In this document: positions 40,301 through 49,222 of the stretch, piece by piece
Position numbering within the stretch: the first letter of the stretch is position 1
How the letters are laid out: each line of letters starts with the position of its first letter
NCBI GenBank assembly: GCA_009841075.1
Contig: VXMP01000068.1
Coordinates: 1 to 64,000, forward strand
Length of the DNA stretch: 64,000 nt
Direction: 5' to 3'
Source: Acidimicrobiia bacterium
GTDB lineage: Bacteria; Actinomycetota; Acidimicrobiia; Spongiisociales; Spongiisociaceae
Translations under genes and position numbers: made by a program
The notes under the pieces: generated by a model
The model's input: the letters and a program-made list of their open reading frames with translations, nothing else
What the model was told of the DNA's origin: nothing
Database searches by the model: none

Positions 40301-42662
40301 CTTGTATGTTGTAGAGGGTTTTGAATCTGTCGTGGATGGTCTTGAGGTTGTTGCGGAGTTGCACCATCTGGGTATCGCTCATCAGCAGCGTCCCCGACGA
40401 GACCAGGTTGGAGCGGGCCAGCACGGTTGCCTTGCCCTTAGAATCCAGCAATAGCTGCTCGGGGTGCGACTTGGCTTCGGGGTTGGTAACCAGGTCCTCG
40501 CCCAGCTGCGAGTTCACATAGTAGGCATCAGGAGAGAAGGTGACCGGGTCGTAGCTGACGGCTACCCCGTTCACCCGCTCATCAGAAAAGTTGGGATGTA
40601 CCAACACCCCCATAGCCACCGACTTGTGATCCACCCGGTAATAATCCCGTTCCAAAAACGCCCGAAAGTTCCACAAACTCGCCCACACCGCCTTAATCGA
40701 CTTATCAATACCATCCTCAGCAGTCTCATCAGGATCCTGTGTTTTAGAGTCATATAGCCCGGCCCCGTTGAACGCGGAGAGATCTTCGTTGTTCGTGCTT
40801 GACCGATACCGCAAAGACGTCCCCACCGGATACTCCTCATGCAAATCCTCCAACGCCTCAACAATCCAATCAGGGCTGTCGGCGTCTTTGATGGCGTCGC
40901 GCAGGTCGTCCAGCATCTCCTCCTGGATGTCGTAGTCCGCCTGGAAACGCGGGTGTGCGAGGATCTGGGTCACAACCGCGCTGAGCTTCGTGCCTGCAGG
41001 CAGCGTGAGCTTGTCGGCGTCCGGCCACTTCTTCTTACCGAAAAGGGTTTCATCTGCCAGCCCGGCATTCTTCATAAACTCGTCATAAAAGTAGAACGGC
41101 ACCGCGAATCCCGTCGGCACCGTACCCTCCGGCAAACCCAACTTGCTGAGCTCCGCCAAATTCGCCGCCTTAACCCCGAAAGCATCCCAATCATCAAAAG
41201 AGACATCCGCCAACGAAGCGATTCCAGTGACGGTCAGGTCACGAACCAGCGTCTGAGTCCCCGCAGGCCTACGGCTCTGGTGAAACTCATCCACCTCCGC
41301 CTTCAACGCCTCACGCAAAACAAAACCATCAGCAGCCACAGAAAAATACACAAACTGGCCGAACAGTCCCTTCAAATCCTCATCCTTCAAAATGTCACGA
41401 ATGAAAGCATTCGGCACACCATTCTGAATCGCCCGCAAATTCACATGCGACAAAGGGGTCTGCGGCACCGTAGTAATCGACCCCGCCACCCGCGGTAAAT
41501 CATTCGGCAACGACTCATAAACCGGAATCTCATGAGGCCGAGGATCATCATCATCAGGACCCATCAACCGCAACCGACCAAAACCCTCCGCCTGATTCAA
41601 AGGCATATAATCCGCAATAGGACGAATGTCTTCGTGCAGTAGGACATTGATCCTTTTGGCACTGAAGGCGGCTTTGTTGGCCTTGTAGCGGGATTCAAAC
41701 TGCGGTTTTGAAGGGGTATACACCAAATTATTCTCAACAAAAGGCAGGGCAGACGCCAACAACTGATTCATATGGCCTGCATATGGAGTGGGAGGCAACT
41801 TCGTACCTAAGTTGTAGACATACACGCCTAAAGAACCGTCCGGAGCCATGACGTTCTCGAAATAGCTTATAGTGCCGGAAAGTCGCGATCGTGTAGAGAT
41901 GTCATCTATTCCAACCCGACGCAGCTCCTTAATAATTTCATGGTGATAGCAATCATCAGCTTGGCTGTGATCCAAGAAATACACAGATGGATTACTCGTG
42001 AGCCAATCCACAATAACGAACTTGATATGAACCTCGTGCCAGGCCTTGCAATGGTCTTGAGTGGCGTACAGGCTTGAAATCTCTTCGAAACTCTCGTGAG
42101 AGTCGATACCCACCCTGCCGACCGTGCTGCTGATTTCTCTGGCCGGATTGAGCGGGTTGTAGGCACCCAAATCATCAAGTTCGGTGATGTCATCAACACA
42201 ATCGCCGTCCAGATCGCCCGGCCGGGCCACCTCATATTTCTCAACCCGATACTTGGCCGGACCAACCGCCTTCAGGTTGTCCCGCAAGACGGTGGTTCCC
42301 TCCAGCCCACGAGTAACCGAAACCGCAATGTGTGTCGGGTTCACCTCATTGTGCCTCGGGTTGCCGATCTTGCCCGGATTCGGATGGTTCACATACAGCA
42401 CGAAATAGTCGGCAACGGTCGACGCCACAACAACCGGTACCTCGCTCACCGCCACCGACACCGGAGTCGGCGCTACATAACCATCCTCGCAAGGGCCCGG
42501 TAAAGACCCGTGATCTTCGCTGCTATCTGCGGCTACGGTCCCCCATGACGACGGCCCAACAACGCTTGCGACCGTGAGCCCCAACGCCAACCACCAAAGA
42601 CCCCCCCCCATCGACCTCATACCCCTAACCCTGGAAGGGATCTTGTGAGTGCGTCTAATCAC
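37362..42662 (-). CDS. Secreted 1766-aa protein: signal peptide, phosphohistidine-swivel plus ATP-grasp (PEP synthase/PPDK-like), then seven Calx-beta modules and two copies of an unknown domain
   Basis: Swivel TTVPQTPLSHVNLRAIQNGVPNAFI; ATP-grasp FGVKAANLAEL, GTSLRYRSSTNNEDL, FAIEIEFKITADNTLAIKQARPW; repeats of VSVTAGSGVTEGGDA.FTVT.. Confidence 0.85.
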   Translation of the reverse strand: MIRRTHKIPSRVRGMRSMGGGLWWLALGLTVASVVGPSSWGTVAADSSEDHGSLPGPCEDGYVAPTPVSVAVSEVPVVVASTVADYFVLYVNHPNPGKIGNPRHNEVNPTHIAVSVTRGLEGTTVLRDNLKAVGPAKYRVEKYEVARPGDLDGDCVDDITELDDLGAYNPLNPAREISSTVGRVGIDSHESFEEISSLYATQDHCKAWHEVHIKFVIVDWLTSNPSVYFLDHSQADDCYHHEIIKELRRVGIDDISTRSRLSGTISYFENVMAPDGSLGVYVYNLGTKLPPTPYAGHMNQLLASALPFVENNLVYTPSKPQFESRYKANKAAFSAKRINVLLHEDIRPIADYMPLNQAEGFGRLRLMGPDDDDPRPHEIPVYESLPNDLPRVAGSITTVPQTPLSHVNLRAIQNGVPNAFIRDILKDEDLKGLFGQFVYFSVAADGFVLREALKAEVDEFHQSRRPAGTQTLVRDLTVTGIASLADVSFDDWDAFGVKAANLAELSKLGLPEGTVPTGFAVPFYFYDEFMKNAGLADETLFGKKKWPDADKLTLPAGTKLSAVVTQILAHPRFQADYDIQEEMLDDLRDAIKDADSPDWIVEALEDLHEEYPVGTSLRYRSSTNNEDLSAFNGAGLYDSKTQDPDETAEDGIDKSIKAVWASLWNFRAFLERDYYRVDHKSVAMGVLVHPNFSDERVNGVAVSYDPVTFSPDAYYVNSQLGEDLVTNPEAKSHPEQLLLDSKGKATVLARSNLVSSGTLLMSDTQMVQLRNNLKTIHDRFKTLYNIQDGDRFAIEIEFKITADNTLAIKQARPWVFSDTSSQKPKVSVTAGTGVTEGGDAVFTVSAGPAPNAPLSVDVSVAQVGDFGVSVGSRTVTVPTSGSATVTVSTSDDDADEVDGSVSVTVAGGSGYTVSSSEGSASVVVSDDDVPPVLGCGDTDALGLEARANHDGLPNTLANRKERNDWWRAWIALSAVTGTFNTPLTAAEANVLESGDLRWSRFRVALECLEGTPPPVTPVVSVTAGSGVTEGGDASFTVTASPAPTAPLSVSVTVVQDGDFGVATGSQTVTVPTSGSATVTVSTSDDSTDEVDGSVSVSVGGGSGYTVSSTQGTDSVVVSDDDVPPVLGCGDTDALGLEAKGNHDGLANTAANRKERNDWWRAWIALSAVTGTFNTPLSAAEAVVLELGDGRWSRFRVALECLEGTPPPATPVVSVTAGSGVTEGGDALFTVTVSPAPSSPLSVSVTVAQTGDFGATTGTRTVTVPTSGSATVTVSTSDDSTDETDGSVTVTANGGSGYTVSSSQGSASVDVADNDDPPPATPEISVTAGSGITEGGDAVFTVTADPAPTSALSVSVTVSQNGDYGASTGSRTVTVPTTGSVTVTVSTSDDSTDETDGSVTVTVNGGSGYTVSSSLGSATVVVADDDVPPPVTPEISVTAGSGITEGGDVLFTVTASPSPSAPLSVKVTVSQQGNYATSTGSRTVTVPTSGTATVTVSTSNDSTDETDGSVTVTVNAYSGYTVSSSQGTATVVVADDDVPLPVTPEISVTAGAGVVEGGDVSFTVTANPAPSAPLSVTVTVTQVGDFGVSTGSRSVTVPISGTATVTVSTSDDTTDELDGSVTVTVNGRAGYTVSATQGSVTVEVADNDDPLQPGLPVVSVADGSVVEGEFGFLSLLEFQVTLSEPSEQDVTVRFRILSGTAVNGLDYWGSIGQVTIWAGWTRATTGVNVRDDRLRERDETLVIELTEADGAVIADNATATGTIIDND
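39045..39300 (-). repeat. Intragenic repeat encoding an unknown domain, copy 2
   Basis: LGCGDTDALGLEAKGNHDGLANTAANRKERNDWWRAWIALSAVTGTFNTPLSAAEAVVLELGDGRWSRFRVALECLEG, nearly identical to the copy at 39630-39880. Confidence 0.85.
39630..39880 (-). repeat. Intragenic repeat encoding an unknown domain, copy 1
   Basis: LGCGDTDALGLEARANHDGLPNTLANRKERNDWWRAWIALSAVTGTFNTPLTAAEANVLESGDLRWSRFRVALECLEG. Confidence 0.85.
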
Positions 42663-42758
42663 GGTCGAACAGTCCCTCGTGGAAGGCTAAGTTCGTCCAT
42701 CTTAGCTAAGTAGAAGAGGGTGCGAAGAAGGGTGCAGCCCGCCCGGGCCGTCCTTCTT

Positions 42759-43085
42759 CTATCCATTTTCCTCCGAAGAGATCTCGTCTTCTTCGGTGGC
42801 TTCTTCGGTGGCTTCTTCTACCGGAGTGGTGTCGTCCGTAACCTGTGGCAAGGGGGCCGTAGTGCCGGTATTGTCGGGGAGGGTGGTAACAACGGGGACG
42901 GTGTCCTCTCCGTTTCCTCCGCCGGTCAGCAGGTTCCCGACCACAAAGACCCCCACCACCAAGACAGCAATGATCACCCAGGAGTAAATCCGCCGCCGCC
43001 ACTTGTCTCGGGTGGCGACCCGCTTTTCCTCCTCCAGTCGGACCTGGCGGTTTTTCTTCTGTCGGGCTCGTTTTTCGCTCCCCAT
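42759..43085 (-). CDS. Single-TM hypothetical protein with basic N-terminus and acidic tail
   Basis: MGSEKRARQKKNRQVRLEEEKRVATRDKWRRRIYSWVIIAVLVVGVFVVGNLL..EEATEEATEEDEISSEENG. Confidence 0.7.
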   Translation of the reverse strand: MGSEKRARQKKNRQVRLEEEKRVATRDKWRRRIYSWVIIAVLVVGVFVVGNLLTGGGNGEDTVPVVTTLPDNTGTTAPLPQVTDDTTPVEEATEEATEEDEISSEENG

Positions 43086-43182
43086 AGGACACTATTCTAA
43101 AGGAGGGCTGGATCGTTAGAATGCGAAATCCGTCCGGCCGAGCGAAAAATGTCGGCCTTCTCCTCTTTCAGGATCCCTGCAA

Positions 43183-44412
43183 ATGTCTTTGGTTGTTCAA
43201 AAATACGGCGGCACGTCGGTGGCCGATTCGACCCGCATCAAGGCGGTAGCCCGGCGGGTGGCACACACCAAACGGGCCGGAAACGACGTGGTGGTGGTGG
43301 TTTCGGCTATGGGAAAACAGACCGACGAGATGATCGATCTGGCCAACCAGGTGAGCGCCCGCCCACCGGCTCGGGAGATGGACATGCTGCTCACCGCCGG
43401 CGAGCGGATTTCCATGGCTCTGCTGGCCATGGCGCTCCATGATGAGGGCATCCCGGCCCTTAGCCTTACCGGTACCCAGGCCGGGATTTTGACCGACTCT
43501 TCCCATGGAGAGGCCAAGATCACCGAGATCAGGGGAGACCGGGTTAGCCAAGGGATCGCCGCCGATCAGGTGGTTATCGTGGCCGGTTTCCAGGGCGTAA
43601 ACCCCGATTCCATGGATGTGACCACCCTGGGACGGGGAGGCTCGGACGCTACCGCCGTTGCCCTGGCAGCCGCCCATTCCGCCACGGTGTGCGAGATCTA
43701 TACGGATGTCGAGGGGGTTTACACAGCCGACCCCAGGATCATTCCCGACGCCCGCAAACTGGACGAGATCTCCTACGACGAAATGCTGGAGTTGGCCGCC
43801 GGAGGGGCGGGGGTGCTGATGGCCCGTTCGGTGGAGGTAGGCAGAAAGTTCAATATCCCACTCCATGTGAGGTCGTCTTTCATGGAAAGAGAAGGTACAT
43901 GGGTCAAGGAGGAGGTTATGGAAGAAGCGATTATCAGCGGCATAGCATATGACACTTCGGAGGCGAAGGTAACCCTAAGGGGGGTACCGGACCGGCCGGG
44001 TGTGGCGGCGACTATTTTCCAAAAGCTGGCCGACGCCAAGGTGAACGTGGACATGATCGTCCAAAACGTGGCGGAGGACGGATGCACCGACATCAGCTTC
44101 ACCGTCCCGGACTCCCACGTTGACAGCGCCCAAGCCACCACCACCCAACTGGAGTCGGAGCTGGACGCCACCGGAACCTCGGTGGATACCGATGTTGGCA
44201 AGGTGTCGCTGGTCGGTGCCGGGATGCGGTCTACCCTGGGAGTGGCCGCCCGGGTTTTTCGGGCCCTGGGCGATGCCGGGATCAATATCGAGATGATTTC
44301 TACCTCTTCGATCCGGATCTCCTGTGTAGTAGCCAAAGGGGTGGTGGAGGATGCGGTACGGGTCCTGCACGCCGAGTTCGATCCTCCGGTGATAGCCGAG
44401 GATGTGGGCTGA
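43183..44412 (+). CDS. lysC: Aspartate kinase
   Basis: MSLVVQKYGGTSVADSTRIKAVA, ACT domains; adjacent to asd. Confidence 0.96.
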   Translation: MSLVVQKYGGTSVADSTRIKAVARRVAHTKRAGNDVVVVVSAMGKQTDEMIDLANQVSARPPAREMDMLLTAGERISMALLAMALHDEGIPALSLTGTQAGILTDSSHGEAKITEIRGDRVSQGIAADQVVIVAGFQGVNPDSMDVTTLGRGGSDATAVALAAAHSATVCEIYTDVEGVYTADPRIIPDARKLDEISYDEMLELAAGGAGVLMARSVEVGRKFNIPLHVRSSFMEREGTWVKEEVMEEAIISGIAYDTSEAKVTLRGVPDRPGVAATIFQKLADAKVNVDMIVQNVAEDGCTDISFTVPDSHVDSAQATTTQLESELDATGTSVDTDVGKVSLVGAGMRSTLGVAARVFRALGDAGINIEMISTSSIRISCVVAKGVVEDAVRVLHAEFDPPVIAEDVG

Positions 44413-45428
44413 TGCCTGATCCGGGCGTAGCGATAGTCGGTGCTACCGGAGCGGTGGGTCGCACCATGCTCGCCATCCTTGAGGAGCGCAACTTTCCCCT
44501 GTCCTCGCTGCGCCTGATGGCTTCGGCTCGGTCGGCCGGGCGGGTTATATCCACCCGATGGGGTGAAGTGTCGGTCGAGGATTTGGCCACCGCCGATCCG
44601 GCCGGAATCGACATTGCCCTGTTCTCTGCCGGGGGAGGGAGAAGCCGGGAATATGCTCCAGGGTTCGCCACCGAGGGCGCGGTGGTGATCGACAACTCTT
44701 CTACGTTTCGGATGGTGTCCGAGGTGCCATTGGTGGTGGCCGGGGTCAACGATCATGCCCTAGCTGCTCACGAGGGGATTATCGCCAACCCGAACTGCAC
44801 CACCATGGCCCTGATGATGGCGGCCGGGCCACTCCACCGCCGGGCCGGTCTGTCTCATATGGTGGCCATGTCCTATCAATCGGTTTCCGGTGCCGGAATG
44901 ACCGGAATGGACACCTTATGGAACCAGACGGCTGCCCTGAGCCACCAGCGGGAGGCGCTGGTCCAGGGGGGTTGGGAGGCTACCGAACAACCACCTTTTC
45001 CACGGCCGATAGCCTTCAACGTGGTGCCCCTGGCCGGGGGTATGGCGGAGGACGGACACACCGACGAGGAATGGAAGCTGGTCAACGAAACCCGCAAGAT
45101 ACTAGAACGGGACGACATAGCTGTCGATCCCACCTGTGTAAGGGTGCCGGTTTTGGTCGGCCACGGCATCTCGGCTTCGATGTGGTTTGATTCCCCGCTA
45201 GAGGTCGATGCCGCCCTAAACGTGCTGGAGAAGGCACCCGGCGTAGAAATTTGGGATGACGCCCGGGTAGCCACCCCTCTGGACTCCGCCGGAAGGGATC
45301 CGGTTTTGGTCGGACGGGTTCGCCCCACCATCGGAGCTCCCGGCGGGATCAGCCTGTGGGTAGTGGGCGACAATCTCCGCAAAGGGGCCGCTCTAAACGC
45401 CATCGAGGTCGCCGAGCTGCTTCTGTAA
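44412..45428 (+). CDS. asd: Aspartate-semialdehyde dehydrogenase
   Basis: VAIVGATGAVGRTMLAIL, NPNCTTMALMMAAGPLHR, SVSGAGMTGM. Confidence 0.95.
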   Translation: MPDPGVAIVGATGAVGRTMLAILEERNFPLSSLRLMASARSAGRVISTRWGEVSVEDLATADPAGIDIALFSAGGGRSREYAPGFATEGAVVIDNSSTFRMVSEVPLVVAGVNDHALAAHEGIIANPNCTTMALMMAAGPLHRRAGLSHMVAMSYQSVSGAGMTGMDTLWNQTAALSHQREALVQGGWEATEQPPFPRPIAFNVVPLAGGMAEDGHTDEEWKLVNETRKILERDDIAVDPTCVRVPVLVGHGISASMWFDSPLEVDAALNVLEKAPGVEIWDDARVATPLDSAGRDPVLVGRVRPTIGAPGGISLWVVGDNLRKGAALNAIEVAELLL

Positions 45429-45519
45429 AGACCCCCCAAAGCGAACCCGGGATGGGAAGGGGCGTCTTAATATCCCCGGATCTGGCAGGTATTGGATCTT
45501 AAAGAAACACACTATAAAC

Positions 45520-45870
45520 TGGGAAAATACCCTCTCAAAAGCAAAAATCTACGCACGCCGCCCAGCTTCGCTGGGTTCCCCTCCCCCGCCTCGCACCACC
45601 TGATTTGGAGCGTGGTCGGCCATGCCCGGACAGAAGCCGGGAGACTGCAGCCAGAAGACTTGCTGTCGGCTGTTCGCTCCATTGGTCTATGTTCCCTCCA
45701 GACTACATTCCCTTGGGGCCGGGGATCCGATCGGGGTTTTCCTACCTCTAACCCGGCCTTCGGTGCTTGGCAACACCCTACCTATCATGACTTTGGTACA
45801 TTTTCAACCCCCTTGTTTGAGAGCGCTGAAAAACGGTGCCGAAGTGCCTCAAATCGCCTCCACGGACAGC
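45520..45870 (+). repeat. Dispersed structured intergenic element, copy C (homology with copy B continues to about 45925)
   Basis: Same ordered motifs as copies A, B and D, with insertions CAGCCAGAAGACTTGCTGTCGGCTG and TCCAGACTACATTCCC. Confidence 0.82.
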
Positions 45871-46035
45871 GTCGATATTTCGGTTGGTGGGCTCCGAAAG
45901 CCCTGTTCAAGCAGGTTATTGATGGCCAACCGGGACCAATTGCGAATGAAGCCCAGGTTTCGCACCTGCTTAGGTTCGGGACGCTTTCAGCGGTGTGGTG
46001 AACCTTGGGTTCAGGTGGGGTAGCCTTTGGTTGGA

Positions 46036-46878
46036 ATGGCTGTCGATCTTCATGCTCACTCCGCCGCCTCCGACGGCAGCGACACCCCCGCCGAGCTGGT
46101 GGGGTTGGCCGCCCAAGCCGGACTCAGCGCTATTGCTCTCACCGACCACGACACCCTGGAAGGCATCCCCGAAGCCCGCAAGGAGGCCGGACGGGTCGGG
46201 ATCGAGCTGATTTCGGGAGTGGAGCTGGCTTGTCGATGGGATCGGGGCGGGCTCCACATCGTGAGTCTGTTTATTGAGCCTGAGGCCGGCCCTCTTCAAG
46301 ATCGTTTGGCGGAGTTTCGGGCCGGACGGGAGGTTCGAAATCGGAAAATATGTCGTCTCCTCAAGGAAATCGGCATTGAAATCGACTACCCGGAGGTGCT
46401 GGATCAAGCGCAGGGCGACAGCGTAGGGCGTCCTCACTTCGGTGCCCTTTTGGTGGCCAAAGGGTACGTCCCGGATATTTCGGCCGCCTTTCGGGACTAT
46501 CTGGGACCCGACGGGGTCGCCTATGCCGTCCGTCCGCTGCTTCCTCTTGAAGAGGTGGTCGGTTTGGTACGCAATTCGGGCGGGGTCCCGGTGTTGGCCC
46601 ATCCGCATACCCTGGGGCTGAATACGGCGGATGAATATGCGGACTTTTTCGGTAAGGCGGCCTCATACGGGCTGGTCGGAGTCGAGTGTTATTACAGCGG
46701 GTATTCGACCGAGACCCGCCGACAACTGGAGGAAAGTATCCGATCGTTCGGGCTGCTCCCTTCTGGTGGGTCGGATTATCACGGTTCCTACAAACCCGAC
46801 CTGCAGGTGGGGGTTGGAAAGGGAGACCTGATGGTTCCGGACCGAATCCTGGAGGACCTGCGGGCCAGGCGGAGTTAG
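46036..46878 (+). CDS. PHP-domain phosphoesterase (YciV/RNase AM-like)
   Basis: MAVDLHAHSAASDGSDTPAELV..AIALTDHDTLEGIPEA; SGVELAC; GGSDYHG. Confidence 0.9.
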   Translation: MAVDLHAHSAASDGSDTPAELVGLAAQAGLSAIALTDHDTLEGIPEARKEAGRVGIELISGVELACRWDRGGLHIVSLFIEPEAGPLQDRLAEFRAGREVRNRKICRLLKEIGIEIDYPEVLDQAQGDSVGRPHFGALLVAKGYVPDISAAFRDYLGPDGVAYAVRPLLPLEEVVGLVRNSGGVPVLAHPHTLGLNTADEYADFFGKAASYGLVGVECYYSGYSTETRRQLEESIRSFGLLPSGGSDYHGSYKPDLQVGVGKGDLMVPDRILEDLRARRS

Positions 46879-46890
46879 GTCGAGAGCCAC

Positions 46891-48450
46891 TTGTCCGAAC
46901 CCACCCGAGGTATCGCCCGAGCCGCTTCGGTGGTGGCTATCGGGATATTGCTTTCTCGAATCTTAGGATTCGCCCGGAACGTGGTGTTGGCCAACCGGCT
47001 GGGAAACAGCCCCGCCGCCGACGCCTACGAAGCGGCCTTTATCGTCCCCGACTTCCTTAACTACCTATTGGCCGGAGGGTTCCTGGCCATCACCTTCATC
47101 CCGATCATCAGCCGACATTTGGCCGCCGACGATCCCTCCCGCGCCCGAGCTTCCTTTCGGGCGGTGTTCGGGCCGGTAGCCACGCTGATCGTCGGGCTTA
47201 CCGCCGTGGCGGTGATAGCCGCCGACCCCTTGGTGGGACTGCTGTTCGGATCCGGAGATCGCCTCGACCAGGCCCAGCTCGCCGAGGTGGTTCGTCTGAC
47301 CAGGCTGGTGTTACCCGCCCAGATCTTTTTCGTGATCGGAGGCCTCTTCACCGCCGTTCAGTATGCCCACGGCAAGTTCCTGGTTCCGACCCTGGCCCCG
47401 ATCATCTACAACCTGGGGATTATCGCCGGTGGCCTGGTGGGGACCTGGGCGGGCGAACCCTCTCCGACCGGGTTCATCGTCGGTGCAGTGGTAGGGGCAT
47501 CGGTCGGCAACTTCGCCCTGCAAGGGTGGGGGGCCGCCCGGTTGGGCTATCGGCCCCAGTTCGGTCGGCCCGATTTTCGGCATCCTTTCTTCAAGGAATA
47601 CTTCTGGCTGGCCTTCCCGCTCATGGTGGGCCAATCGATCGTGGTCTTGGATGAATCCTTGGGCAAGGTGGTGGCGGCGGCCGCATCGGACGGGTCGATT
47701 TTCGGACTGAACCTGGCCCGACGGGTCAATATGGTGCCGGTGGGGGTGATAGGCCAGGCGGCGGGGGTGGCTGCCTTCCCCTATCTGGCCCTTCTGGTTG
47801 CCAAAGGACGTCACGCCGAGATGCGGGAGGCCATGGGACGTACCATCCGAACGGTGGTGTTCGCCTCCGGTGCGGCGGTAGCAGCGGTATTGGCGGTCAG
47901 CCAACCGGCCGTTCGGGTGGCCTTCCAGCACGGCGCTTTTGACGAGGACGGCACCGTGTTGGTGGCGGCGGCCTTGATCGGATATTCGCTCGGCATCCCC
48001 GCCTGGGGAATCCATCAGCTGTTCGCCAGGAGCTTCTACGCCCATCGCCAGATGTGGGTGCCGGTGGTCGCCGGTACGATCTGGGTTCTTCCCGCCATCC
48101 CGGTTTACCTGCTCGGATACAGGATCGGGGACGTCCCTGGCATCGCCGTGGCCAGTTCCATAGTCATCACCGGCCATGCCGTGACCATGTGGCTGCTATG
48201 GCTACGACAACACGGAAGCGATGGGCTGCAAGGGATGCCGGCCACGGTCGGTCGGGCCGGATTGGGATCTCTCGTGGCCGGAGGAGCGGGATGGCTGGTC
48301 AGCCGGGGGCTAACCGGAGGGGCTATCCCTGACCTGGAGACCGGAATCCTCGCCGCCGTGGTCGGAGGGGTGGTAGTGGTGGCGCTGTATTGGGTGACTA
48401 CTTTTTTGGCCGGCGCGCCCGAGGCGAGGGCGGTCTTTCGACGCCGTTGA
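46891..48450 (+). CDS. murJ: Lipid II flippase MurJ
   Basis: MviN/MurJ family: ILLSRILGFARNVVLANRLG..DAYEAAFIVPDFLNYLLAGG. Confidence 0.92.
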   Translation: MSEPTRGIARAASVVAIGILLSRILGFARNVVLANRLGNSPAADAYEAAFIVPDFLNYLLAGGFLAITFIPIISRHLAADDPSRARASFRAVFGPVATLIVGLTAVAVIAADPLVGLLFGSGDRLDQAQLAEVVRLTRLVLPAQIFFVIGGLFTAVQYAHGKFLVPTLAPIIYNLGIIAGGLVGTWAGEPSPTGFIVGAVVGASVGNFALQGWGAARLGYRPQFGRPDFRHPFFKEYFWLAFPLMVGQSIVVLDESLGKVVAAAASDGSIFGLNLARRVNMVPVGVIGQAAGVAAFPYLALLVAKGRHAEMREAMGRTIRTVVFASGAAVAAVLAVSQPAVRVAFQHGAFDEDGTVLVAAALIGYSLGIPAWGIHQLFARSFYAHRQMWVPVVAGTIWVLPAIPVYLLGYRIGDVPGIAVASSIVITGHAVTMWLLWLRQHGSDGLQGMPATVGRAGLGSLVAGGAGWLVSRGLTGGAIPDLETGILAAVVGGVVVVALYWVTTFLAGAPEARAVFRRR

Positions 48451-48676
48451 TCTTGGCCCCGTTGGAGAACCGAGGTGAGACATATCGTTGGTTGAGGCCG
48501 GCCAAGGTCCAGTTGGTGAAGCCTCTGGTTTTAGGCCCTGAACCGTTGCGGCGTTCCTCTGCCAACCGGTGCTCGAGCACGGCGGTGATGACCGCCACCT
48601 CGTATGGCCCGGCAGCTCCCTGGATACGGAATCTCATCCCACCCTGATGGTGGGTTTTTGGAGGGTTTTTGTTCAT
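48398..48676 (-). CDS. Putative acyl-CoA carboxylase epsilon-like small subunit
   Basis: RFRIQGAAGPYEVAVITAVLEHRLAEER..FTNWTLAGLNQRYVSPRF; ATGA-coupled to the epimerase gene. Start could be internal (MRFRIQ..). Overlaps the murJ 3' end. Confidence 0.55.
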   Translation of the reverse strand: MNKNPPKTHHQGGMRFRIQGAAGPYEVAVITAVLEHRLAEERRNGSGPKTRGFTNWTLAGLNQRYVSPRFSNGAKINGVERPPSPRARRPKK

Positions 48677-49080
48677 CTAGGTAGTTGGACTAATTCGACC
48701 AGGGTTTGGTTTCCTCCTTGCGGGTGGACAAACGCGATTCGGGTACCTCGTCCCCCTTTTCTGGGGGTTTTATCGACCAGCCGGGCACCTTCGGCCTTCA
48801 GATGAGCCAGCGCCACCTCGATGTCGGCGACCGTGTAGGCGATGTGATGCAGTCCTTCTCCCCGTTTGGCCAGGAAGCGTCCCACCGGACTATCGGCATC
48901 GAGGGGCTGGATCAGCTGCAGGAATGATCCGCCTATCGCCAGCATCGCCTCCTCCACCCCTTGGTCTTCGACCACCTCCCGGTAGAGGGGTTCGATCAGA
49001 TAGCGACGCCGATACTCGGAAAGGGCTTGATCAAGGTCGTGAACGGCGATGGCCACATGGTCGAGATTGAGGAGCATCAT
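48673..49080 (-). CDS. mce: Methylmalonyl-CoA epimerase (glyoxalase fold)
   Basis: NLDHVAIAVHDLDQAL..GEGLHHIAYTVADIEVAL..LVELVQ. Confidence 0.9.
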   Translation of the reverse strand: MMLLNLDHVAIAVHDLDQALSEYRRRYLIEPLYREVVEDQGVEEAMLAIGGSFLQLIQPLDADSPVGRFLAKRGEGLHHIAYTVADIEVALAHLKAEGARLVDKTPRKGGRGTRIAFVHPQGGNQTLVELVQLPR

Positions 49081-49222
49081 CTCGTGGGAGGTTACCCTTG
49101 CGGATCCCGGGCCGGGCCGCCGCTTCTCCAGGAATCATGGGATAACAATTAGAGTCAGGTGCCCGACTACCTTTTCCAGGAGACAAACCGACCCGGGTTC
49201 GATCAATCGAAAGGAAACCAGC

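Noticed and set aside
39237-40454. Long + strand ORF (405 aa) rich in Arg/His opposite the Calx-beta gene
   Set aside because: Antisense shadow of a repetitive coding region; no recognisable domain and skewed composition.
45492-46001. 169-aa ORF spanning element copy C
   Set aside because: Chance open frame through a structured repeat; shares only fragments with frames in other copies.
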